In this document: positions 1 through 5,198 of the stretch, piece by piece
How positions within the stretch are numbered: the first letter of the stretch is position 1
How the letters are laid out: the number at the start of each line of letters is the position of its first letter
Assembly: GCA_013298455.1 (NCBI GenBank)
Contig: JAAFHR010000260.1
Coordinates: 1-5,198 of the forward strand
DNA length: 5,198 bases
Source of the DNA: Betaproteobacteria bacterium
GTDB taxonomy: Bacteria > Pseudomonadota > Gammaproteobacteria > Burkholderiales > Casimicrobiaceae
Direction: 5' to 3'
The notes under the pieces: generated by a model
The model's input: only the letters and a program-made list of their open reading frames with translations
Databases searched by the model: none
Told to the model about the DNA's origin: nothing
Program-made: the position numbers and the translations under genes

Positions 1-1
1 C

Positions 2-1009
2 TGGATCGCTTACGGCGCGCATTTTTTTGGCCCTGCCGAAACGCTCGCTGCGAAAAATGGCTACGACTTGGTGAAGTTTTTCTTCTTGCTCACCTTCGCC
101 GCAGCAATCCCCGCGATTGTTTCGGGTGGCATTGCTGAGCGGGCGCGCTTCGGTCCGCAGTTGATCGCCACGGCGCTCTTGGTAGCGTTTGTGTATCCAC
201 TCTTTGAAGGCATGGCGTGGAACAACGCCTTTGGCATCCAAGATTGGATCAAAGCGCAGTTCGGCGAAAACTTCCGTGATTTCGCGGGCTCGGTCGTCGT
301 GCACGCCGTGGGCGGTTGGATTGGCTTGATCGCTGTGTTGCTCCTCGGGCCGCGCACGGGGCGCTATGGTAAACAGGGGCAAATCAGCGCGCATCCGCCG
401 TCATCGATTCCGTTTCTGGCGCTTGGCGCATGGGTGCTCACAGTGGGTTGGTTTGGCTTTAATGTGATGAGCGCACAAACCGTCGACAAGATCAGCGGCT
501 TGGTCGCGGTCAATTCGCTCATGGCCATGGTGGGCGGCACGCTCACCGCGCTATGGATGGGCCGCAACGATCCGGGCTTTGCCTATAACGGACCGCTTGC
601 TGGATTGGTGGCGGTGTGCGCCGGTAGCGACATCATGCATCCGATCGGCGCGTTGGTCGTCGGGGGTGTGGCGGGCGCGGTGTTCGTGCAACTTTTCACA
701 CTCACGCAAAATCGGTGGAAGATTGATGACGTTCTGGGCGTGTGGCCGCTGCATGGTTTGTGTGGCGCGTGGGGCGGCATCGCCGCGGGCATCTTCGGAC
801 AAAAAGCGCTGGGTGGTTTGGGCGGTGTGTCGTTCGGCGCGCAGGTCGTAGGCACGTTGCTCGGCATCATCGTAGCAGTCGTTGGCGCGGCCATCGTGTA
901 CGGCGCGCTCAAAGCGGTAATGGGTTTGCGGCTTGATGCGGAGCAGGAATACAACGGCGCCGACTTATCGATTCATCGAATCAGCGCCACGCCGGATTCG
1001 GAGCGGTAA
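2..1009 (+). CDS. amt: Ammonium channel/transporter, Amt family (5' end missing)
   Basis: This is a membrane channel that passes ammonium across the inner membrane for nitrogen uptake. The reading frame is already open at base 2, so the ATG at 68 is internal. The visible 335 residues lack roughly the first 70-100 residues of a normal Amt protein. By alignment from memory to E. coli AmtB, the key residues are present: the Phe-gate equivalents (F107 at 95-97, F215 in GWFGFN at 458-460), a Trp of the recruitment site (218-220), the D160 equivalent (278-280), and the twin-His pore pair at 302-304 (VVVHAVGG) and 752-754 (WPLHGLCG). Hydrophobic helices run from about TM3 to TM11. The C-terminal tail (MGLRLDAEQEYNGADLSIH) matches the conserved cytoplasmic tail that contacts the GlnK/PII regulator. 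The region between the Trp and the Asp is about 8 residues longer than in E. coli. No glnK is visible; it could lie upstream. It converges with the oxidoreductase gene downstream. Family assignment is very secure. Confidence 0.95.
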   Translation, partial: WIAYGAHFFGPAETLAAKNGYDLVKFFFLLTFAAAIPAIVSGGIAERARFGPQLIATALLVAFVYPLFEGMAWNNAFGIQDWIKAQFGENFRDFAGSVVVHAVGGWIGLIAVLLLGPRTGRYGKQGQISAHPPSSIPFLALGAWVLTVGWFGFNVMSAQTVDKISGLVAVNSLMAMVGGTLTALWMGRNDPGFAYNGPLAGLVAVCAGSDIMHPIGALVVGGVAGAVFVQLFTLTQNRWKIDDVLGVWPLHGLCGAWGGIAAGIFGQKALGGLGGVSFGAQVVGTLLGIIVAVVGAAIVYGALKAVMGLRLDAEQEYNGADLSIHRISATPDSER

Positions 1010-1065
1010 TTGATCGCGCCGCAGTGTGGCGCGCCAGCGCGTACCGAATAGGAACGCACGCAGAC

Positions 1066-1150
1066 TTTTGCCACAGATTTCACAGATGAACACAGATTTC
1101 AAGTCAGAGTGCGCCAGACATCTGTGCAATCTGTGAAATCGGTGGCAAAA
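1066..1150. repeat. Inverted repeat made of CACAGAT units
   Basis: The left arm (1066-1100) and right arm (1117-1150) are reverse complements over about 34 bases with few mismatches, around a 16-base spacer. Each arm starts with TTTTGCCAC followed by GATTTCACAGAT, with one mismatch between them. Within the left arm CACAGAT recurs at 1072, 1081 and 1091, a 9-10 base period; the right arm carries the complement at 1120 and 1129 plus a degenerate third copy (ATCGGTGG). It sits between the stop codons of two converging genes. The T-run precedes the stem and the A-run follows it, which is the wrong order for an intrinsic terminator, so it is better read as a dispersed palindromic repeat. I recall similar CACAGAT/CACGGAT repeats in intergenic DNA of several bacterial genomes, but cannot confirm that here. 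Confidence 0.8.
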
Positions 1151-1176
1151 AATTTCTGCGCTCCCAAAGCGTCTGG

Positions 1177-1842
1177 TTAGCCGCCCTCGCGTATCGCCTG
1201 CAAAATCGCCTCGGGCGGCTGCGCGCCCGAGAGCGCTGTTTTTTGATTAAACACAAAAAACGGCACGCCTGAAATCCCCTGCGCGCGAACGCTTTGATCT
1301 TGCCCGGCGATCTTTTCGAGCGTCCATGGATCGCTGATAAACGCCCGAGCTGCGGCTTCATTAAAGCCACTCTCGCCCGCTAGCTTTGCAAGCGTTTCCA
1401 CGTCGCCAATGAATTGCCCCTCGACGAAGTAAGCGCGAAATAATCGCTCAACCAACGTGTCGGCAAGCTCCGGATTCGTCTGCTGTGCAAAGGCAATCAG
1501 CGCATGCGCGGCCAAGGTATTGGGCTGCTTTTGAATGCCATTGAAATCAAGCGCCAGCCCGGCAGCCTGACCCGCCGCCCCAACCCGCGCATAAATCTCC
1601 GCTGCCCGCGCCTTGCCGCCGAATTTGTTTTCCAAGTAACTTTGTCGATCCACGCCCGCTGCCGGTAAATCGGGATTCAGTTGAAACGGGTGCCAGCGAA
1701 CGGTTACGTCGGTCTGCGCCGCGTCGGGTGACTGAGCGCGCCATGTCTCAAGCGCCGCCGCAAGGTGCCGTTTTCCGATGTAGCACCAAGGGCAAACGAC
1801 GTCAGAGACGACATCGATGGTGAGCGAGTTTGGTTTCGACAT
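1177..1842 (-). CDS. DsbA-family (FrnE-like) dithiol oxidoreductase
   Basis: This is a thioredoxin-fold protein of 221 residues, the usual size for the FrnE branch of the DsbA family (PF01323-type), which handles thiol-disulfide exchange or isomerisation. The active site CPWC is at residues 17-20, directly after the first beta strand (LTIDVVSDVV). The helical insertion spans roughly residues 60-170. The cis-proline loop GVP is at about 192-194, and the SGAQ motif typical of this branch is at about 205-208. There is no signal peptide, so the protein should be cytoplasmic, unlike true DsbA. The ATG at 1842 was chosen because it puts the first strand at the N-terminus as in relatives. The frame stays open to a GTG at 1935, but that adds 31 unrelated polar residues. 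No Shine-Dalgarno is visible; the bases just before the ATG are pyrimidine-rich. The natural substrate cannot be told from sequence. The gene stands alone and converges with amt. Confidence 0.9.
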   Translation of the reverse strand: MSKPNSLTIDVVSDVVCPWCYIGKRHLAAALETWRAQSPDAAQTDVTVRWHPFQLNPDLPAAGVDRQSYLENKFGGKARAAEIYARVGAAGQAAGLALDFNGIQKQPNTLAAHALIAFAQQTNPELADTLVERLFRAYFVEGQFIGDVETLAKLAGESGFNEAAARAFISDPWTLEKIAGQDQSVRAQGISGVPFFVFNQKTALSGAQPPEAILQAIREGG

Positions 1843-2024
1843 GGCGGAGGAGAGAGAGTCTGTGAGGTCAGTATTTTGAACGCAGTCGCTGCCGTCGCCT
1901 GAGCTTCGCTCCGTTTCTCCCGCAGACGCGCACACGACGTGTGAGTGTCGGTCGTGGCCAATGAGACGATTGGTGAGCGTAGATTCGGGCGTTTCACCGT
2001 TCCCGTCGAGACAGGTTCAACAGT
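1843..2024. other. Divergent intergenic region between the oxidoreductase gene and vapBC
   Basis: This stretch must contain the promoter of the minus-strand oxidoreductase gene and may contain part of the vapBC promoter. I could not identify a convincing -35/-10 pair for either. Two short hairpin-like repeats are visible: CACAC/GTGTG around 1931-1943 and CCAAT/ATTGG at 1958-1973. Either could be chance. Nothing else stands out. Confidence 0.5.
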
Positions 2025-2050
2025 GTTAAACTCGTTTAACGTTGTTTAAC
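2025..2050. promoter_or_regulatory. Probable VapB(C) operator: three GTTTAAC half-sites
   Basis: A perfect 7-base inverted repeat, GTTAAAC (2025-2031) and GTTTAAC (2034-2040), is separated by two bases. A third copy, GTTTAAC, follows at 2044-2050, exactly 10 bases (one helical turn) after the second. The cluster lies just before the antitoxin ribosome binding site. VapB antitoxins of the AbrB/SpoVT type commonly repress their own operon by binding such palindromes, with VapC as co-repressor. The TTTAAC hexamers resemble weak -10 boxes, so bound protein would cover the likely promoter. Both the operator role and the promoter position are inferred. Confidence 0.6.
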
Positions 2051-2053
2051 TTT

Positions 2054-2057
2054 GGAG
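2054..2057 (+). promoter_or_regulatory. Ribosome binding site of vapB (GGAG)
   Basis: GGAG at 2054-2057 is eight bases ahead of the GTG at 2066. This decides the start: the frame is also open to a TTG at 2042, and another in-frame GTG at 2057 overlaps this motif, but neither has a ribosome binding site at proper spacing. Confidence 0.6.
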
Positions 2058-2065
2058 TGTTAAGA

Positions 2066-2341
2066 GTGCAAACGCTCACTGTATCCCACAAAGGCCAGGT
2101 CGTGATTCCCAGTGAAATTCGCGAACGATTGGGCATTTCGCCGGGCAGCAAAGTCAGCGTGGTGGCTGAGGGTAATCGCGTGATGATTTCGCTAGAGCGG
2201 CGTAGGGTGGCCACGGACGTCATGGCGGGCTTTGGCATGTTGAAAGCTAAAACGGCGTCCAAGCGCAAGTCGCTCTTGGATGTTGATGTGGCCGAGTTGA
2301 TGCGGGAGGCATCCAAGAAGCACGCGCGGGCCGAGCCTTGA
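2066..2341 (+). CDS. vapB: VapB-type antitoxin, AbrB/SpoVT domain
   Basis: This is the antitoxin of a type II toxin-antitoxin pair: it binds and neutralises the VapC RNase encoded next and probably represses the operon. From the GTG start it has 91 residues. The N-terminal half (about residues 3-48) is a swapped-hairpin AbrB/SpoVT DNA-binding domain, seen in KGQVVIPSEIRERLGI followed by SPGSKVSVV and a final strand RVMISLERR. The C-terminal part is charged and probably flexible, with GFGMLK near residues 56-61 and LLDVDVAELM near 72-81. This is the region that in this family threads into the toxin groove. The start is supported by GGAG at 2054-2057 and by the position of the first beta strand (QTLTVS). 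Its stop overlaps the toxin start by four bases, indicating translational coupling. The gene symbol is by family; closer subgroup names are possible. Confidence 0.88.
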   Translation: MQTLTVSHKGQVVIPSEIRERLGISPGSKVSVVAEGNRVMISLERRRVATDVMAGFGMLKAKTASKRKSLLDVDVAELMREASKKHARAEP

Positions 2342-2754
2342 TTTCGCTGGACACCAATGTTCTAGCGCGGTTTTACGTTGATGATTCAGCCGACCGCGAA
2401 GCGATCAAGCAGCGCACAAAGGCTGCGGAACTGATGGCAAGCGGAGCGCCGCTGTTCGTAACGCTGAGCGTCATTCTGGAATTGGTATGGGTAGTCCGCG
2501 CTCACTACGAGTTTTCGAACGACGACGTTGCAGCCGTGCTGGAGCACTTAAGCGGTGTTCGGCATGTGATGATGGAACGCTCCGACGTAGTGCAGCTGGC
2601 CGTTGATTGGATGCGGCGTGGTTTGGATTTCGCCGATGCGCTGCACCTTGCCTGCTCGGAGGCATGCGAGCAATTTGCGACGTTTGATGATCGCGGATTC
2701 GCTCGCAAAGCAGCCAAACTAGGCGTTGTGCCGCCCGTTGTGCTCTTGCGCTAG
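2338..2754 (+). CDS. vapC: VapC-type toxin, PIN-domain ribonuclease
   Basis: This is the toxin of the pair, a Mg2+-dependent endoribonuclease that stops growth by cutting RNA (in characterised relatives tRNA or 23S rRNA; the target here is unknown). It has 138 residues, normal for VapC. The four PIN acidic residues are visible: D5 in SLDTNVLAR, E48 in VILELVWV, D100 in DFADALHLA, and D117 in FATFDDRGF. The catalytic set is intact, so the toxin should be active. The start is a TTG at 2338 that overlaps the vapB stop (TTGA). No earlier start fits the family, and the next Met is at residue 33, past the first catalytic Asp. The rare start plus coupling would keep toxin output below antitoxin. The TAG stop at 2752-2754 coincides with the left edge of the palindromic element; removing that element in silico still leaves TAG, so the C-terminus (VVPPVVLLR) appears native. 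Confidence 0.9.
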   Translation: MISLDTNVLARFYVDDSADREAIKQRTKAAELMASGAPLFVTLSVILELVWVVRAHYEFSNDDVAAVLEHLSGVRHVMMERSDVVQLAVDWMRRGLDFADALHLACSEACEQFATFDDRGFARKAAKLGVVPPVVLLR

Positions 2755-2913
2755 TGTAGTGTTGCGGAATTGATGCGACTAATAAAAACGATGGATTTTT
2801 CGTCGAATCTAGGCGCAAAGCGCAGCAATAGCTGGCTATTGCGAGCATTTGCAACGACGAGTCGACGGAAAAGACGCGTTTTTATGTCGCATCAAGAACG
2901 CAACACTACACTA
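2752..2913. mobile_element. MITE-like palindromic element with TA target duplication
   Basis: This is a near-palindrome of about 160 bp. The terminal repeats GTGTAGTGTTGCG (2754-2766) and its complement (2899-2911) match perfectly. Further paired blocks follow inward: TTGATGCGAC 2770-2779 with 2886-2895, ATAAAAACG 2782-2790 with 2877-2885, and CGTCGA 2801-2806 with 2862-2867. The centre is a perfect hairpin, GCAATAGC 2825-2832 and GCTATTGC 2835-2842. TA flanks both ends inside CTAG (2751-2754 and 2911-2914). IS630 is known to target CTAG and duplicate TA, so a non-autonomous IS630/Tc1-type MITE is the best guess. It contains no credible gene. A large attenuator or 3' stability hairpin for vapBC is an alternative reading of the structure, but the flanking TA and symmetric ends favour a mobile origin. 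Confidence 0.72.
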
Positions 2914-3059
2914 GCGCCAATCTGAGGCTTCACTCTACCGCTTTTGTTGCAACGCGGTAAAATCTGCAGTTCCCTTTCATCGGCTCGCCGCCCGCGTTGC
3001 GCTTGCAGTTTCTCTGCCTCGCGCTTGTATCGTGTGCCAGCCGTCACCGCACCATTTTC
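2914..3059 (+). promoter_or_regulatory. typA upstream leader, probable -10 box TAAAAT at 2958-2963
   Basis: Together with the element at 2752-2913 this fills the 305-base gap between vapC and typA. TAAAAT at 2958-2963, within GCGGTAAAATC, is a good -10 candidate, giving a start near 2970 and a leader of about 90 bases. The -35 position (about 2934-2940, CTACCG) is poor. A perfect 8-base palindrome GTTGCAAC (2946-2953) lies between the two boxes and could bind a regulator or be chance. The frame of typA is open upstream to a TTG at 2997, but those residues are not family-like. No Shine-Dalgarno is seen before the ATG at 3060. Confidence 0.4.
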
Positions 3060-4904
3060 ATGTCGAACACAGCAAACACGGCGCTGCGCAATATCGCCAT
3101 CATCGCCCACGTTGACCATGGCAAAACCACCCTCGTGGATTGCTTGCTCAAACAATCTGGCACTTTCGCCGCACACGAACAGGTGGGCGAGCGGGTGATG
3201 GATTCCAACGACATCGAACGCGAGCGCGGCATTACGATTTTGGCGAAGAACTGCGCCGTCGTTTACAAAGGTACACGAATCAACATTGTTGACACCCCCG
3301 GGCACGCCGACTTCGGCGGCGAAGTGGAGCGTGTGCTCTCGATGGTCGATGCGGCGCTCTTGCTCGTGGACGCCGTGGAAGGCCCGATGCCGCAAACGCG
3401 TTTTGTGACCAAAAAAGCGCTCGCGCTCGGTCACAAAATCATCGTGGTGGTCAACAAAGTGGATCGTCCCGGCGCACGTGCTGATTGGGTCGTGAATCAA
3501 ACGTTTGAGCTCTTCGACAAGCTCGGTGCGACTGAAGAGCAGCTCGATTTCCCTGTGATTTACGCCAGCGGCTTAAACGGTTGGGCTTCAATGACCGAAG
3601 GTGAAGTCGGCACCAACATGGATCCGCTCTTTAACCTCGTGCTCTCGCAGGTGCCCGTACCGCAGCTCGATTCCGAAGCCTCGTTGCAACTGCAAATCTC
3701 CGCGCTCGATTACAACAGCTACGTCGGTCGTATTGGCATTGGTCGCATCACACGTGGCACCGTGAAAACGGGCTCGCAAGTGGCGCTGCGCTACGGCAAT
3801 GAAGATCGCGGGACGGCAAAAATTAATCAAGTGCTCACGTTCAAAGGCTTGGATCGCGTCAACGCCGATATGGCCAGCGCCGGCGACATCGTCGCAATCA
3901 CCGGCATTCCAGATGTCGGCATTGGCTACACGTTGTGCGACAAAGAATCGCCCGAAGGCCTGCCGCCGATTGCTGTGGATGAGCCAACGCTCACAATGAG
4001 TTTCCGCGTCAACACGTCGCCACAAGCCGGTCGTGAAGGCAAATTTGTGACGTCACGGCAAATTCGTGACCGTTTGCAAAAAGAGCTCTTGGCGAACGTT
4101 GCGCTCAAAGTCGAAGACACCGAAGACGCCGATATTTTCCGCGTCTCGGGTCGTGGCGAATTGCATCTAACAATCCTTGTGGAAAACATGCGCCGCGAGG
4201 GCTACGAGCTCGCTGTGGGCAAACCGCAGGTGCTCTTCAAGATGATTGACGGCGTGCAAAACGAGCCGATGGAAGCGCTCACCGTTGACGTTGAAGAAGG
4301 CCATCAAGGCGGCGTGATGCAAGCGCTTGGCGAGCGTCGTGCAGAGTTGCTCAACATGGAAAACGATGGTCGCGGTCGTGCGCGTCTTGAGTACCGCTGC
4401 CCCGCGCGCGGACTCATCGGTTTCCAAAATGAATTCATGAACTTGACGCGAGGCACGGGGCTTATTAGCCATGTGTTCGATGGCTATTCGCCGCATCGCG
4501 GTGAGATACCGGGTCGCCGAAATGGCGTTTTGATCAGCCAAGACGATGGCGTGGGCGTTGGCTACGCCTTGTTCTTCTTGCAGGAACGCGGCCGCTTGTT
4601 CGTGTCGCCCGGCGACATCATTTACGAAGGCATGCTCGTCGGCATTCACAGCCGCGACAACGATTTGGTCGTCAATCCGATCAAAGAGAAAAAGCTCACC
4701 AACGTGCGCTCAGCCGGTAAAGACGAAAACATTTTGCTCACGCCACCGGTGAAATTGACGCTTGAATACGCAGTGGAATTTATCGAGGACGACGAGATTG
4801 TTGAAGTCACGCCCAAGTCGATTCGTTTGCGCAAACTCTTCCTCAAAGAGCATGAGCGCAAATCCGCCATGCGCAAAGCCGAGACCGCGGCAGCGGGCGG
4901 CTAG
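3060..4904 (+). CDS. typA: Ribosome-associated GTPase TypA/BipA
   Basis: This is a translational GTPase of the EF-G/LepA superfamily that binds the 70S ribosome and helps 50S subunit assembly, notably at low temperature and under stress. It has 614 residues, against about 607 in E. coli. G motifs are complete: P-loop AHVDHGKTT (16-24), RGITI (56-60), DTPGH (78-82), NKVD (132-135) and a G5-like SG (170-171). A beta-barrel domain II follows at about 205-295. The EF-G domain III-like and V-like parts follow at about 310-480, including SGRGELHL. The C-terminal domain unique to TypA comes last, with GHQGGVM, RGLIGF, the glycine-rich DGVGVGYAL, and KKLTNVRSAGKDE, a ribosome-contact loop in relatives. 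The start at 3060 places the P-loop at residue 16 as in homologues. It is transcribed alone and ends in a strong terminator. It carries no sign of damage. Sequence style is betaproteobacterial by recollection. Confidence 0.97.
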   Translation: MSNTANTALRNIAIIAHVDHGKTTLVDCLLKQSGTFAAHEQVGERVMDSNDIERERGITILAKNCAVVYKGTRINIVDTPGHADFGGEVERVLSMVDAALLLVDAVEGPMPQTRFVTKKALALGHKIIVVVNKVDRPGARADWVVNQTFELFDKLGATEEQLDFPVIYASGLNGWASMTEGEVGTNMDPLFNLVLSQVPVPQLDSEASLQLQISALDYNSYVGRIGIGRITRGTVKTGSQVALRYGNEDRGTAKINQVLTFKGLDRVNADMASAGDIVAITGIPDVGIGYTLCDKESPEGLPPIAVDEPTLTMSFRVNTSPQAGREGKFVTSRQIRDRLQKELLANVALKVEDTEDADIFRVSGRGELHLTILVENMRREGYELAVGKPQVLFKMIDGVQNEPMEALTVDVEEGHQGGVMQALGERRAELLNMENDGRGRARLEYRCPARGLIGFQNEFMNLTRGTGLISHVFDGYSPHRGEIPGRRNGVLISQDDGVGVGYALFFLQERGRLFVSPGDIIYEGMLVGIHSRDNDLVVNPIKEKKLTNVRSAGKDENILLTPPVKLTLEYAVEFIEDDEIVEVTPKSIRLRKLFLKEHERKSAMRKAETAAAGG

Positions 4905-4921
4905 CGTCATTCTCGCGTGCA

Positions 4922-4949
4922 AAAAAAGGAGCCTTTGGGCTCCTTTTTT
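4922..4949 (+). terminator. Intrinsic terminator of typA
   Basis: A GC stem GGAGCC (4928-4933) and GGCTCC (4938-4943) closes a 4-base loop and is followed by six Ts (4944-4949). The stem is extended by the run of As that precedes it, so the structure could also work from the other strand. It begins 18 bases after the typA stop. Confidence 0.92.
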
Positions 4950-5109
4950 ATGACTCCGGCATAAGCGTTGTAGCGCCACGTCAATCAAACGCTCTGCTCT
5001 GCTCAAATCTGCGAGCTTCTCCACGTTATGCCTTGTTTTTAAGCTACAGTGTGACCAAGACCGAAGTGGCAACGATAGCCGCAGCACACTAACAAACCGT
5101 AGCGCGACT
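4950..5109. other. Intergenic region after typA
   Basis: No gene is seen. A separated inverted repeat GGCATAA (4958-4964) and TTATGCC (5026-5032) is present with 61 bases between. TACAGT at 5045-5050 is a weak candidate -10 box for the gene starting near 5110, with no clear -35. Neither is strong. Confidence 0.35.
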
Positions 5110-5198
5110 ATGGAACGAGCGACCCAAATTTCGACCCTGTTGGATTCTGTGCCCGAATTTTCGGTGAACACGGATTCCGATGATTTGCTGCCCGATCC
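5110..5198 (+). CDS. Start of an unrecognised protein (3' end outside window)
   Basis: An ATG at 5110 opens a frame that stays open to the window end, giving 29 residues that begin MERATQISTLLDSVPEFSV and become acidic (NTDSDDLLPD). There is no signal peptide or membrane segment in the visible part. I do not recognise the family. No clear Shine-Dalgarno precedes the ATG, and the frame is open further upstream without an obvious alternative start, so the start is uncertain. The position after the typA terminator, with about 160 bases of spacing, suggests its own promoter. Confidence 0.45.
   Translation, partial: MERATQISTLLDSVPEFSVNTDSDDLLPD

Noticed and set aside
583..954. Minus-strand open frame of 123 codons inside amt
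   Set aside because: Antisense shadow of a clearly coding membrane-protein gene; its composition (rich in Pro, Thr, Ala) is what reverse-reading such a gene produces.
1015..1033. CGCGCC/GGCGCG hairpin just after the amt stop as its terminator
   Set aside because: A 6-base GC stem is present but no T-run follows on either strand.
1066..1150. Inverted repeat as a bidirectional intrinsic terminator
   Set aside because: The stem is AT-rich and has Ts before and As after it, the reverse of a functional intrinsic terminator on either strand.
1066..1150. CACAGAT units as a CRISPR array
   Set aside because: Units are only 7 bases at a 9-10 base period, without spacers or cas genes.
1843..1935. Longer start (GTG at 1935) for the DsbA-family protein
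   Set aside because: It adds 31 polar residues unlike family members and has no ribosome binding site; the ATG at 1842 gives the standard N-terminus.
2997..3059. TTG start at 2997 adding 21 residues to TypA, resembling a weak signal peptide
   Set aside because: TypA is cytosolic and starts close to the P-loop; the ATG at 3060 matches homologues.
2892..3500. Long open frame of 202 codons on the minus strand over the typA start
   Set aside because: It overlaps the typA GTPase domain in antisense, shows no recognisable domain, and is explained by codon bias of the real gene.
4167..4649. Minus-strand open frame of 160 codons inside typA
   Set aside because: Antisense shadow of the conserved TypA C-terminal coding region with no family resemblance.

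Overview
The window is about 5.2 kb of moderately GC-rich chromosomal DNA, probably from a betaproteobacterium. That placement is inferred from the look of the TypA and Amt proteins and cannot be proved here. Most of it is ordinary: one transporter, one thiol oxidoreductase and one translational GTPase. A small accessory patch, a toxin-antitoxin pair with a miniature transposon-like palindrome at its end, sits between the oxidoreductase and the GTPase.

Layout: (1) bases 2-1009 (+) encode the C-terminal part of an Amt/Mep/Rh ammonium channel, cut by the window edge. (2) Bases 1010-1176 separate two converging genes and hold a long inverted repeat built from CACAGAT units. (3) Bases 1177-1842 (-) encode a cytoplasmic DsbA/FrnE-type oxidoreductase with a CPWC active site. 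(4) Bases 2025-2754 (+) hold a vapBC-type toxin-antitoxin operon, with a GTTAAAC/GTTTAAC operator-like cluster in front and a 4-base overlap between antitoxin and toxin. (5) Bases 2752-2913 are a near-palindromic element of about 160 bp flanked by TA within CTAG. It lies exactly at the vapC stop codon and looks like a non-autonomous MITE of the IS630/Tc1 type. (6) Bases 2914-4904 (+) hold the leader and full gene of TypA/BipA, followed by a clear intrinsic terminator at 4922-4949. (7) From about 5110 (+) the first 29 codons of an unrecognised protein run off the window.

The genes do not form one pathway. VapB and VapC are the only genes that clearly work together: VapB neutralises the VapC PIN-domain RNase and probably represses its own operon through the upstream repeats. 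I found no convincing undescribed multigene system. The items most worth a second look are the palindromic element at the vapC stop, the vapBC operator cluster and the CACAGAT inverted repeat.
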